From positions 1-17,549 of the forward strand of contig JBOIEE010000175.1 in NCBI GenBank assembly GCA_050740975.1: a DNA stretch of 17,549 nt. Reading direction: 5' to 3'. The stretch is from JBOHHR01 sp050740975. Its GTDB lineage: Bacteria; Pseudomonadota; Gammaproteobacteria; JBOHHR01. Of the stretch, positions 7,389-15,502 are shown piece after piece. Every line of letters starts with the position of its first letter. The stretch's first letter is position 1. The position numbers and the translations under genes are program-made. The notes below the pieces were generated by a model. The model was not told the origin of the DNA. It worked only from the letters and a program-made list of their open reading frames with translations, and did not search any database.

Positions 7389-10256
7389 ATGGGCTTAGAG
7401 AATTCTACTACACACAACACACCCACCGCCGGCCAGGCTGCGGTCCTAGAAAACCGTGCAGCGCCTGTTTCCGAATTGGCGGCGCACAGCCCTGGCGGTT
7501 ATCGCGTCATTCGTCGTAACTCCAAAGTCACGCCATTTAACCGCGACAAGATCAAAGTGGCCGTGACCAAAGCTTTTCTCGCGGTCGAAGGAGGAAATGC
7601 CGTAGCTTCAAGGCGTATTCACGAGACGGTAGATCGGCTTACGGAACAAGTTACAAACGCCATTACCCGCCGTTTGCCGGGGGGAGGCACGATCCACATC
7701 GAGGATATTCAGGACCACGTCGAGCTCGCGTTGATGCGGGCCGGTGAGCATAAGGCGGCGCGCGCTTATGTGTTATACCGCGAACAACGTGCCTTGGCCC
7801 GTGCGGCAAAGGCGCAACCCAAAATATTCGAGGAGCCGGAGATCCACGTTGTGGGTAAAGACGGACAAAATCACCCGCTTGATAGAGCGTGGCTGGAGAG
7901 CGTGGTTGAGGAAGCCTGTCAAGGACTATCCGGAACAGAGTCCGGGATCATCGTAGCTGAAAGCGTCCGTAATCTATTCGACGGGGTGCGTGAAGACGAT
8001 GTGGACCAGGCCTTGATCATGAGCGCCCGCTCATTCATCGAAAAAGAGCCTAATTACGCCTATGTGGCAGCCCGGTTGCTGTTGCTCGCCTTGCGTAAGG
8101 GAGCCCTTAACTTTGTCTTTGCGCGGGCGGAAACGATGAGCCAAGAGGAAATGGTCCACTGTTATCCCGAATATTTCCGAGCCTATGTGAAACGCGCCAT
8201 CGAGCTCGAACTGATGGACCCCAGGCTAGAGCACTACGATTTGGCTCAATTGGGGCAGGCGATCCGTCCAGAACGAGACTTTCAATTTACCTACTTGGGG
8301 TTACAGACGCTCTACGATCGCTATTTCTTGCATAAGGGCGGAGTTCGCTTCGAGCTGCCGCAAGCGTTCTTCATGCGGGTCGCCATGGGCTTGGCGATCA
8401 ACGAGATCGATCCCATCGCGCGCGCGATCGAATTCTATGATCTGCTTTCCAGCTTTGACTTCATGAGCAGCACTCCGACGCTGTTCAATTCGGGCACGCT
8501 GAGACCGCAGCTTTCCTCTTGTTATCTGACCACGGTCCCGGATGACCTGAACGGGATCTTCGGCGCGCTGAAGGACAACGCCCTATTGTCCAAGTTCGCC
8601 GGTGGCCTGGGCAATGATTGGACTCCCGTACGCGGTATGGGCGCGCATATCAAGGGTACAAACGGCAAGTCCCAAGGGGTGGTGCCGTTTCTAAAGCTAG
8701 CCAACGATACGGCCGTGGCCGTGAATCAGGGCGGTAAGCGCAAAGGCGCAGTCTGCGCCTACCTGGAAACGTGGCATGTCGATATCGAGGAATTCTTGGA
8801 GCTTAGGAAAAACACCGGGGACGACCGGCGGCGCACACATGACATGAATACCGCCAATTGGGTGCCGGATATGTTCATGAAGCGCGTGTGCTCGGATGAA
8901 GAATGGACCTTGTTCTCTCCCGACGAAGTGCCCGATCTGCACGACCTATACGGACCGGCGTTTGAGCAGCGCTACGTTTACTATGAGCAAAAGGCGGGGC
9001 GCGGCGAGATCAGAAACTTCAAGAAAATCAGCGCCAGTGATCTATGGCGCAAGATGCTCAACCTGCTGTACGAGACCGGCCATCCGTGGTTAGCGTTCAA
9101 AGATGTGTGTAATCTTCGCTCCCCGCAGCAACACGTCGGGGTAGTGCATAGCGCTAACCTGTGCACGGAGATCACCTTGAACACCTCTTTTAATGAGATC
9201 GCCGTGTGCAATCTCGGTTCGGTCAACCTCGCACAGCATGTGACCGAAAAAGGACTCGATGAACAGAAGCTAGCGCAAACCATTAGCACCGCGCTGCGCA
9301 TGTTGGACAACGTGATCGATTACAACTATTACAGCGTGGCAGCCGCGCGTAATTCCAACCTGCGGCATAGGCCCGTTGGGCTCGGGATCATGGGCTTTCA
9401 GGATGCCTTGTACAAACAGCGTATTCCTTTTTCCTCGAACGCAGCGATAGAGTTTGCCGACCGATCCATGGAGATGGTGAGCTATTACGCCATCAAAGCG
9501 TCCACCGATCTGGCGCAGGAGCGTGGCCGGTATTCCAGTTTTGAAGGCTCTCTGTGGAGCAAAGGCGTATTGCCCATCGATTCCATCTCTTTGCTGGAGC
9601 AAGGCCGCGGGGGTTATCTGGAGATCGATCGCTCGGATTCTTTAGACTGGGGAGCCTTGCGCGAGCGGGTGAAAACGGTCGGGATGCGCAACTCGAATTG
9701 CTTGGCAATCGCGCCGACAGCGACGATTTCCAATATCTGCGGTGTCAGCCCGTCCATAGAGCCTACCTACCAAAACCTGTATGTTAAATCCAATCTCTCG
9801 GGGGAGTTTACGGTGGTCAATCCGTATTTGGTGCAAGACTTGAAACGGCTCGACCTGTGGGATGAGGTGATGGTGAACGATCTCAAGTACTACGACGGCA
9901 GTGTGTGCTCGATCGATCGGGTGCCGAGTGAACTTAGGGACTTATATGCGACTGCTTTTGAGATCGATGCACGGTGGCTGGTCGAAGCCGCTGCGAGGCG
10001 CCAGAAATGGATCGATCAGGCGCAGTCCTTGAACCTTTATATGGCAGAGGCGAACGGGAAAAAGCTGGATAATCTTTACAAACTGGCATGGGTGCGTGGG
10101 CTCAAGACCACGTATTACCTGCGTACCATGGGCGCTACCCATGTGGAGAAAAGCACGCTTGCCGATGGCAAATTAAACGCCGTGAACCGCGATGGCGTCG
10201 AGGAAACGCCAAAAGCGTGCTCTATTCTGGACCCCACGTGCGAGTCCTGCCAATAG
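7389..10256 (+). CDS. nrdA: Ribonucleoside-diphosphate reductase, large (alpha) subunit, class Ia
   Basis: A 955-residue catalytic subunit that reduces NDPs to dNDPs. An N-terminal ATP-cone spans about residues 38-140 (YRVIRRNSKVTPFNRDKI onward) and a second, more divergent cone-like region about 150-240, as in the long NrdA of Pseudomonas. Active-site residues are all present: C378 in QLSSCYLTT and C607 in AVCNLGSVNL (redox pair), C592 in NLCTEI (thiyl radical site), the tyrosine pair Y909-Y910 in the radical-transfer path, and the C-terminal CESC (951-954) that is re-reduced by thioredoxin or glutaredoxin. The start at 7389 is fixed by AGGAGGAG. The first ~37 residues are a non-conserved extension. 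nrdB follows after 35 bp; NrdR-like sites upstream suggest repression when dATP is high. Confidence 0.97.
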   Translation: MGLENSTTHNTPTAGQAAVLENRAAPVSELAAHSPGGYRVIRRNSKVTPFNRDKIKVAVTKAFLAVEGGNAVASRRIHETVDRLTEQVTNAITRRLPGGGTIHIEDIQDHVELALMRAGEHKAARAYVLYREQRALARAAKAQPKIFEEPEIHVVGKDGQNHPLDRAWLESVVEEACQGLSGTESGIIVAESVRNLFDGVREDDVDQALIMSARSFIEKEPNYAYVAARLLLLALRKGALNFVFARAETMSQEEMVHCYPEYFRAYVKRAIELELMDPRLEHYDLAQLGQAIRPERDFQFTYLGLQTLYDRYFLHKGGVRFELPQAFFMRVAMGLAINEIDPIARAIEFYDLLSSFDFMSSTPTLFNSGTLRPQLSSCYLTTVPDDLNGIFGALKDNALLSKFAGGLGNDWTPVRGMGAHIKGTNGKSQGVVPFLKLANDTAVAVNQGGKRKGAVCAYLETWHVDIEEFLELRKNTGDDRRRTHDMNTANWVPDMFMKRVCSDEEWTLFSPDEVPDLHDLYGPAFEQRYVYYEQKAGRGEIRNFKKISASDLWRKMLNLLYETGHPWLAFKDVCNLRSPQQHVGVVHSANLCTEITLNTSFNEIAVCNLGSVNLAQHVTEKGLDEQKLAQTISTALRMLDNVIDYNYYSVAAARNSNLRHRPVGLGIMGFQDALYKQRIPFSSNAAIEFADRSMEMVSYYAIKASTDLAQERGRYSSFEGSLWSKGVLPIDSISLLEQGRGGYLEIDRSDSLDWGALRERVKTVGMRNSNCLAIAPTATISNICGVSPSIEPTYQNLYVKSNLSGEFTVVNPYLVQDLKRLDLWDEVMVNDLKYYDGSVCSIDRVPSELRDLYATAFEIDARWLVEAAARRQKWIDQAQSLNLYMAEANGKKLDNLYKLAWVRGLKTTYYLRTMGATHVEKSTLADGKLNAVNRDGVEETPKACSILDPTCESCQ

Positions 10257-10291
10257 GACCTAAGCACGACAAATCGAAGAGGGTAAAAAAT

Positions 10292-11491
10292 ATGTTGGAC
10301 TGGGAAGACCCAATCGCAAAGTTTGCAACGCCGCCATTCGCCCCGGAATCCGCGGAGCTCCCTTTTGATGCAGCTTCTCGTTTCTCTGTCAGGCAGACGA
10401 GCGAGCAAGGGACAGAACGGCATGCTCGTTCGCTTCGTGGGGCGACGGGGTTGGAAGACATCGAAATGGGTGCCGAGCGGATCTGTGTGGACGACAAGCG
10501 GATCATCAACTGCCGCGCCGATCTCAACCAACTGGTACCCTTCAAGTACCGGTGGGCTTGGCAGAAATACCTCGACGCTTGCGCCAATCACTGGATGCCC
10601 CAAGAGATCAACATGAACGCGGATATCGCGCTTTGGAAAGATCCCCATGGCTTGAGTGAAGAAGAGCGCATCATCATCAAGCGCAACCTCGGCTTTTTTT
10701 CCACCGCAGACTCTTTAGTGGCTAATAATCTCGTACTCGCGGTGTACCGCCACATCACCAATCCTGAGTGTCGGCAATATCTGTTGCGGCAAGCCTTCGA
10801 AGAAGCCTTGCACACCCACGCCTACCAATACTGTGTGGAATCGCTGGGGCTTGATGAAGGTGAGGTCTTCAACATGTACCGCGAAGTACCCGCCGTGGCG
10901 CGCAAAGCCGAGTGGGCCCTGCCCTATACGCAGTATCTCTCCGATCCCCATTTTACGACCGGAACCCCGGAGCATGACCAGAAGCTACTGCGCGAACTGA
11001 TCGCGTTTTACGTGATCTTCGAAGGCATATTTTTCTATGTAGGCTTTGTTCAGGTGCTGTCCATGGGCAGGAGAAACAAAATGACGGGCACAGCGGAACA
11101 GTTCCAATACATCATGCGCGATGAATCCATGCACATGAACTTTGGCATCGATGTGATTAATCAAATAAAAATCGAGAACCCAGAGCTTTGGACCGCTCGT
11201 TTCAAAGAGCAAACGGCAGAGATGATCCGCGAGGCCGTAGATCTCGAAACCCGCTATGCCTACGACACCATGCTCAAGGGTACCCTGGGGCTGAACGCTA
11301 AGATGTTTGAAGAATATCTGCATTTCATCGCCAACCGGAGATGTGCCCAGATCGGGTTGCCCGAGCAGTTTCCTGGGGCAACGAATCCTTTCCCTTGGAT
11401 GAGCGAAATCGCCGATCTGAAAAAAGAGAAGAACTTCTTCGAGACTCGCGTCACCGAATACAAAACAGGTGGCGCGCTGAATTGGGATTAA
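10292..11491 (+). CDS. nrdB: Ribonucleoside-diphosphate reductase, small (beta) subunit, class Ia
   Basis: A 399-residue ferritin-like subunit that makes and stores the tyrosyl radical for NrdA. The di-iron ligands are present in order: D140 (FSTADSLV), E171 and H174 (FEEALHTHAY), E244 (VIFEGIFFY), and E278 and H281 (RDESMHMNF). Y178, four residues after H174, is the radical tyrosine, so this is a normal tyrosyl-radical enzyme and not a class Ic type. I chose ATG at 10292, preceded by GAGGG at 10279-10283; the open frame runs back into nrdA, but upstream codons are a shadow of that gene. The first ~65 residues are a weakly conserved extension rich in polar residues. A hairpin terminator candidate lies 61 bp after the stop. 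Confidence 0.96.
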   Translation: MLDWEDPIAKFATPPFAPESAELPFDAASRFSVRQTSEQGTERHARSLRGATGLEDIEMGAERICVDDKRIINCRADLNQLVPFKYRWAWQKYLDACANHWMPQEINMNADIALWKDPHGLSEEERIIIKRNLGFFSTADSLVANNLVLAVYRHITNPECRQYLLRQAFEEALHTHAYQYCVESLGLDEGEVFNMYREVPAVARKAEWALPYTQYLSDPHFTTGTPEHDQKLLRELIAFYVIFEGIFFYVGFVQVLSMGRRNKMTGTAEQFQYIMRDESMHMNFGIDVINQIKIENPELWTARFKEQTAEMIREAVDLETRYAYDTMLKGTLGLNAKMFEEYLHFIANRRCAQIGLPEQFPGATNPFPWMSEIADLKKEKNFFETRVTEYKTGGALNWD

Positions 11492-11552
11492 ACTGGAGAC
11501 TTTACGGGGAGTTACGCGGGGCCTCCATCAGGCGCGCGGTGCGTGCCTGCTA

Positions 11553-11614
11553 CCCAACGTTTGGAGGCATGAGCAGCCGCCTGCGCCTCCAGACGTTGGG
11601 ATTTCTTTTCTTCC
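11553..11614 (+). terminator. Large hairpin with T-rich tail after nrdB (repeat copy A)
   Basis: Left arm CCCAACGTTTGGAGGC (11553-11568) pairs with right arm GCCTCCAGACGTTGGG (11585-11600) over 16 positions with a single G-U pair, around a 16-base loop, and is followed by ATTTCTTTTCTTCC. It is correctly placed and oriented to end the nrdAB transcript. Nearly the same arms and T-tail recur at 13793-13850, so it is also a repeated element, not only a local terminator. Confidence 0.75.
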
Positions 11615-11669
11615 TAGCTCCCCACAGATGGACGCTGACGCAGGGGCCGTGACCGGGAGCGTTGCGGAG
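11601..11669 (-). pseudogene. Decayed fragment of a thiD 3' end
   Basis: Directly beside hairpin copy A, the plus-strand sequence aligns with the end of thiD at 13836-13925, with several small gaps. Read on the minus strand the fragment gives LRNAPGHGP, which matches LRHAPGLGQGQGP of the intact thiD product and is in fact closer to the usual ThiD ending (GHGP). It then continues through a tail with KKR into the hairpin, as thiD does. No further ThiD-like sequence is visible upstream of this fragment on the minus strand. I infer a duplicated or transferred 3' segment that has since decayed. Confidence 0.55.
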
Positions 11670-12156
11670 GCCAGAGTACCGTCTCCTGGACTGAAATACT
11701 GGAACAGCTGGAAAATCGCCATTTTCTCCCGTCGCTTCCCCGATAAACTGCAGCGCAGAGACGAGCGACCCTCCAAATCCGTGTCGCGCTCTGTGGCTGA
11801 GCGCGCGGTGGCGAATCCTTCTCCTACGGAGGAGACGCTTGGGTAAGTCATCTTGCTCCCAACGCATTATGGCCCACCATACCCGGAGATCCATCTGAGG
11901 GCTAGCGGCGGCTGGTCCAAGAGCCGTGACTCGTGGGTCGCAAACCTCCGCGAGTGGCGCGATAGAAATTAAATTAGACGGTGTAATGTAAATCCTTCTG
12001 TTCTTCCCAGGCGAACGACACAGCGGGGAAAAATCCAAACAAGGAACAAATGGCCGCGAACGAGGCATGGAAAACCGCCAAAACCTGAACATCTAACTTA
12101 TCTACCAAGACAAGAATCGCACCTTTTGGTAGTGTTCCTGCCGCGTGGGCTTTTTC

Positions 12157-12177
12157 AATCACTGCACAGCAGTGATT
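12157..12177. promoter_or_regulatory. Perfect 9-bp inverted repeat upstream of the DUF937 gene
   Basis: Arms AATCACTGC (12157-12165) and GCAGTGATT (12169-12177) enclose the loop ACA, 13 bases before the RBS AGGAGAG. There is no T-run after it, so it is not a typical terminator. It may be a repressor site or a 5'-leader hairpin. Confidence 0.45.
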
Positions 12178-12203
12178 ACTCAACCAAAAAAGGAGAGAAT
12201 ACC

Positions 12204-13226
12204 ATGGCAATAAATCTCGTTGACATAGTCATGGACCACCTCAAGGGTCCGGTTATCAATCAGCTTGGGGGATTGATAGGGGAGAGTCCCGAGAGAACTA
12301 AAGCGGCGGCTACCGGGATCGTACCGGCACTGCTCTCTGGGCTGGTCGGTACGGTATCCAAACCGAACGGAGAGAGCATAGTCTCTTCCTTACTTGACAA
12401 GGTCGACGACGGTTTGCTGGACAAGCTCGGTTCGTTGCTGGGCGGCCAGCAAGCAAAGACGGTATCTGAGACCAGTAGCAACTTAAGCACGCTCCTCGGC
12501 AAAAACATGGTTACTAACCTTGTCTCCGAGATTGTGAAATTGTTTGGCCTCGGATCCGGACCGACAAAGTCGCTCCTCGGCTTGCTTGTGCCGATCGCGT
12601 TCGGCGCCGTCAAGCGCCTGGCCCGGAACAAGGGGCTCGACGTCGGCGGCTTGGCGGACATGCTGCGTGGCCAGGAGGGCAACATCGCGAAAGCGATGCC
12701 GTCAGGGCTTTCCAATCTGCTGGGCTCAACCGGGGCCCTTTCTGAAGCAGCGGAAAGCGCTATCGGTGCGGGGCAGCAAGCACCCTCGACCGAGGCGCCA
12801 AAGTCAATCCTCAGATGGCTGATTCCGGTGATTATCCTGGCGGGGCTGGCATTATTCCTATGGCAGAGTGGCCAAAGGCCCCAAGAGACGGTGAGAACTG
12901 CGACGCAGCAGGTCGATAGCGGTGCGCTTTTGACGAAGATTGTTGATTCAGCGAGCAATATCTTGAGTAGTATATCAAGTGTGGACGCGGCCAAGACAGC
13001 TCTTCCGAAACTGCATGACCTCAACACCCAGATCGATAATCTAACGCCGGTTGTAAGCAGCCTTCCGCAAAGCGCTAAGGACACGATTGCTGGTTTAGCA
13101 TCGAAGGCTTTACGGGCGCTTCAGGCGAACATCGATCGGGTGATAGCGCTCCCGGGGGTGAAGCCCGTGATTGAACCGGCAGTCGAGGCCATGAAAAAGA
13201 AGCTAAGGGCGTTAGGTGCTGAGTAA
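12204..13226 (+). CDS. DUF937-type (YidB-like) membrane-anchored protein
   Basis: 340 residues. The N-terminal ~185 residues are a helical DUF937/YidB-like domain: KGPVINQLGGLIGESPERT, then AAATGIVPALLSGLVG, a Gly/Leu-rich middle, and LADMLRGQEGNIAKAMPSGL followed by LSNLLG. A proline/alanine linker leads to one strong membrane segment at about 201-220 (SILRWLIPVIILAGLALFLW). The remaining ~120 residues are helical with regularly spaced Leu/Val and few charges (for example LPKLHDLNTQIDNL), suggesting an amphipathic or lipid-facing domain. The start at ATG 12204 is set by AGGAGAG seven bases upstream; the frame is open further up but without an RBS. The family has no firmly established function. 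It appears monocistronic. Confidence 0.8.
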   Translation: MAINLVDIVMDHLKGPVINQLGGLIGESPERTKAAATGIVPALLSGLVGTVSKPNGESIVSSLLDKVDDGLLDKLGSLLGGQQAKTVSETSSNLSTLLGKNMVTNLVSEIVKLFGLGSGPTKSLLGLLVPIAFGAVKRLARNKGLDVGGLADMLRGQEGNIAKAMPSGLSNLLGSTGALSEAAESAIGAGQQAPSTEAPKSILRWLIPVIILAGLALFLWQSGQRPQETVRTATQQVDSGALLTKIVDSASNILSSISSVDAAKTALPKLHDLNTQIDNLTPVVSSLPQSAKDTIAGLASKALRALQANIDRVIALPGVKPVIEPAVEAMKKKLRALGAE

Positions 13227-13816
13227 ATAGAGGCAACAACGGAAGCGCGCGTCAGATTCGCGGAGAGTTGGATCACCTGCTCGGCTCGCCACTTAGGTGC
13301 CGATCGGTGGTTATCGCGAGACTGGCTCGACGATTGTTTTGCTAGTCGCGTTCGTAGACTCACGCTTTGTCTCCCATCGAACGGCATGGGTCCAGACGCG
13401 GCGAAGGTGGTTTTTGCGGAGTCTGCTCGCAGCCTCACAGCCAAGCATTCTATCGCTGATGGTCGCTCGAACGGTAGCGCCAGCCACCCCACTACTTGCG
13501 GCATTTCTATAGGGTGCCCGGATCGCCACTAGCCTCGCGTTGCCACTGAAAGGTGCAATCCTAGCATGTATCGACGCATGGGTTTCGCGATCGTTCGACA
13601 GACGCTCGGTGGCGGCACAGTCCCCTTGACCGAGTCTTTGTCCCCATCCCTCCGTTGACCCCGGCCTGGAAGTGCAATCGGATCGGCTCCTGCCCCTAGA
13701 CCCCGCGGAACAGTCCTGTGGACACCTCAAGAACCGGTGCCGTCGCAAGGAGAAATAAGGGGCGCCGATCAAGCGCCTAGAGCGCTTCCCTACCCAACGC
13801 TCGGAGGCATAAGAGC
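13227..13816. other. 590-bp stretch between the DUF937 gene and thiD
   Basis: Open frames occur on both strands (for example about 71 codons at 13297-13512 on the plus strand), but none shows an RBS, recognisable motifs or a convincing amino-acid pattern. The right end holds the left arm of hairpin copy B. No promoter or RNA gene was recognised. Confidence 0.5.
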
Positions 13817-13850
13817 CTAGCCTCCAGACGTTGGGATTTTTCTTTTCTTC
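13793..13850 (+). repeat. Hairpin element, copy B, across the 3' end of thiD
   Basis: Left arm CCCAACGCTCGGAGGC (13793-13808) and right arm GCCTCCAGACGTTGGG (13820-13835) enclose an 11-base loop; two mismatches and one G-U pair weaken the stem compared with copy A. The right arm is identical to that of copy A and is followed by ATTTTTCTTTTCTTC. On the plus strand it looks like a terminator, but the nearest plus-strand gene ends 566 bp upstream. On the minus strand it lies inside the end of thiD and supplies its stop codon. Confidence 0.7.
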
Positions 13851-14650
13851 GGTGGCACGGCTTCCCACGGATAGGCATGACCCAGAGGGCCTTGGCCCTG
13901 ACCGAGACCGGGAGCATGGCGGAGCGCGTGCAGCACATAGGCTTTCGCCCGCTCGACCGCAGAAATTAGGGGGAGTCCCTGCGCTATACCGGCCGCAATA
14001 GCGGAAGCCAAGGTGCACCCTGTTCCATGCGTGTGACGAGTAGGGATCCGAGGAGCGGTGAAGACATGTTCTTCGCTCTCAGTAAGCAGCACATCGCTGA
14101 CATGCTCTCCCGCCAAGTGCCCGCCCGTGATCAGAACGGCGCCCGCACCCAAGCCTAAAAGGCTTTTTGCCGCTACCTTCACCTCCGCGAGTTTAGTGAT
14201 GCTCAATCCCGTTAGATATTCCGCCTCTGGCACGTTAGGAGTCAGCACCGCGGCTCGCGGGATAAGACGATCTTTAAGCACCGCACACCCATCCATATCC
14301 AATAAGCGCTGCCCGTCTTTGGCAGCCATCACCGGATCGACGACCAGAGGGATATCGGAATATCGTTCCGATAGCTCGTCACACAAGGCATCCACGACAT
14401 TCGCACTAACTAGCATGCCTGTTTTTAGGCAGTCGGCTCCTATATCGTCTAGTACCGCCCGCAATTGCCGCAGCATGAATCCGGCCGGCACCGGCATGAT
14501 CTCGTAGACCGCCCGGGTATCCTGGACCGTTAACGCGGTTATTGCCGTGGCCGCATAGCCACCCAAAGCCGTCACCGCCTTAACGTCGGCCTGAATCCCC
14601 GCTCCCCCACCTGGATCCGATCCACCAACGAGTAATACGCGGCCGTTCAT
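13817..14650 (-). CDS. thiD: Hydroxymethylpyrimidine/phosphomethylpyrimidine kinase
   Basis: A 277-residue ribokinase-fold kinase that phosphorylates HMP and HMP-P in thiamine synthesis. Seen: the substrate-binding start GGSDPGGGAGIQAD (9-22), TALTVQDT (38-45), VVDPVMAAKDG (103-113), TPNVPEAEYL (137-146), ITGGH (174-178), and the anion hole with catalytic base HTHGTGCTLASAIAA, GTGC at 209-212. The conserved end is QGQGPLGHAYPW (to about residue 262). The remaining ~15 residues, including KKRKIPTSGG and the TAG stop, are encoded by the hairpin repeat element, so the native stop seems to have been lost or overwritten. No strong RBS precedes the ATG. No other thiamine gene is nearby and no TPP riboswitch was recognised upstream. 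Confidence 0.93.
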   Translation of the reverse strand: MNGRVLLVGGSDPGGGAGIQADVKAVTALGGYAATAITALTVQDTRAVYEIMPVPAGFMLRQLRAVLDDIGADCLKTGMLVSANVVDALCDELSERYSDIPLVVDPVMAAKDGQRLLDMDGCAVLKDRLIPRAAVLTPNVPEAEYLTGLSITKLAEVKVAAKSLLGLGAGAVLITGGHLAGEHVSDVLLTESEEHVFTAPRIPTRHTHGTGCTLASAIAAGIAQGLPLISAVERAKAYVLHALRHAPGLGQGQGPLGHAYPWEAVPPKKRKIPTSGG

Positions 14651-14767
14651 GGTGTTAGGGCGCGCCGCCGCATTGGGAATTTAAGCCGCCCGATCGTCAA
14701 GCTTGGGCACTGCGCGCCCAACCCGTACCAAGCGTTTCTTTCTACCCCGATCTGCGACTATTGCGCT

Positions 14768-14787
14768 ACGCTTGGGACAACAAGCGT
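14768..14787. terminator. 7-bp perfect hairpin just after the Tyr/His-rich gene
   Basis: ACGCTTG (14768-14774) and CAAGCGT (14781-14787) around a 6-base loop, 2 bases beyond the stop of the minus-strand gene ending at 14790. There is no T-run on the minus strand after it, so it may be an mRNA 3'-end stabiliser or a weak terminator. Confidence 0.35.
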
Positions 14788-14789
14788 CC

Positions 14790-15119
14790 TTAATGATGAT
14801 AGTAATGCCCGTACAAACCGTGCGTCACTATTGCACCGATCGCATGCTGGATCAGCGGCTGGTAATAGCCATGCGAATAGTAAGCTCTAGGCGGGCAATA
14901 GGATCGGGGGTACCTGAAATAGGGATAATGCCGGTAGCCATGCCCATAATAATGAGGCCTATAACGGTGTAGATACCCGTGGTGCGGGTAATAACGTCCG
15001 TAAGGTTGATAGTAGTGGTGGCGGAAATAACCGGTAGCTTCTGCCGGCTCAGCCACGCTCAAACCGGCCGTCACCAAAAACCACAACGCCGCGCTTGAAA
15101 CAAATCGCTTAAATGACAT
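14790..15119 (-). CDS. Small secreted Tyr/His-rich protein
   Basis: 109 residues. Residues 1-29 form a signal peptide (MSFKRF, then a hydrophobic stretch, ending near AEPAEAT). The mature ~80 residues are extreme in composition: 22 Tyr and 14 His by my count, with Arg, Pro and Gly filling most other positions, in motifs such as HYYGHGYRHYPYFRYP and GLYGHYYHH. One Cys (SYCPP) interrupts. A less biased QPLIQHAIGAIVTHG segment lies near the end. I chose ATG at 15119, preceded on its strand by GGAG eight bases upstream; a longer frame to 15224 lacks a signal peptide at its start. No family is recognised beyond low-complexity secreted proteins. Metal binding through His or surface/matrix adhesion through Tyr are possible but inferred. 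Confidence 0.7.
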   Translation of the reverse strand: MSFKRFVSSAALWFLVTAGLSVAEPAEATGYFRHHYYQPYGRYYPHHGYLHRYRPHYYGHGYRHYPYFRYPRSYCPPRAYYSHGYYQPLIQHAIGAIVTHGLYGHYYHH

Positions 15120-15220
15120 CGCACGATCTCCGCACTCAAGTGACCACCGCGATGCTAGGACAGCCAGCCTGAATCCGCACTGAACGTTACGCGAGCGGTT
15201 TTGGTCTTTCTCTCCCGTGG

Positions 15221-15502
15221 TCAAAACTTGACGCTTTTCCAGGTCCAGGGGGTAGACCCTGTTCTGAAATCGGACCTGTGGCTGGGCTTCGCGTCCCCGA
15301 AATAAACCAGGTAGATAAACATCCCATAAAGGAACAGGAAGCTCCAGTACTTCAGCATCACCAAGCAGGCGAGTTGAGCCCCAAGATCAGGGTTCTCGGC
15401 AAACAACACCCTCAGGCACTCAAACATCGCCAAGGCCGCAAAACTAGCGTCGATCCATGCTCCTACTAAAACGGCAGTCCGTGCCCATGCGCTGTCATAC
15501 AT
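15221..15502 (-). CDS. Possible small membrane protein after the PuuD-like gene
   Basis: A frame of about 93 residues that overlaps the end of the PuuD-like gene by 37 bases if it begins at ATG 15502. It encodes a first hydrophobic stretch (AVLVGAWIDASFAALAMF) and a strong second one around LACLVMLKYWSFLFLYGMF, then IYLVYFGD and a polar tail ending WTWKSVKF. The clean membrane segments suggest a real product; the lack of an RBS and the uncertain start argue for caution. It could be coupled to the gene before it. The same frame stays open back to 15937, but there it is only a shadow. Confidence 0.4.
   Translation of the reverse strand: MYDSAWARTAVLVGAWIDASFAALAMFECLRVLFAENPDLGAQLACLVMLKYWSFLFLYGMFIYLVYFGDAKPSHRSDFRTGSTPWTWKSVKF

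Larger units (their letters stand above)
11492..12203. other. 712-bp gene-poor stretch after nrdB
   Basis: Contains, in order, the large hairpin terminator/repeat copy A, a decayed fragment resembling the 3' end of thiD on the minus strand, a small perfect hairpin (TCTCCT/AGGAGA, 11819-11834), an unremarkable 300-base stretch with no convincing ORF, and a 9-bp hairpin just before the next gene. The open frames across it on either strand lack recognisable protein character. Confidence 0.6.

Noticed and set aside
10088..10291. Longer nrdB starting inside nrdA
   Set aside because: The upstream codons are an out-of-frame reading of nrdA; the ATG at 10292 has an RBS and gives a normal NrdB length.
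11550..12092. 180-codon minus-strand open frame after nrdB
   Set aside because: Arg/Pro-rich, no recognisable domain and no RBS. Only its last part is meaningful, as the decayed thiD fragment and hairpin.
13311..14018. 235-codon minus-strand open frame overlapping thiD
   Set aside because: It runs out of frame through the thiD coding end and the hairpin; its amino-acid pattern is that of a shadow frame (Arg/Ser/Cys-rich) and it has no RBS.
14651..14789. TPP riboswitch upstream of thiD
   Set aside because: The conserved CTGAGA and ACC...GAACCTGAT-type segments of the thi-box are not present on the minus strand.
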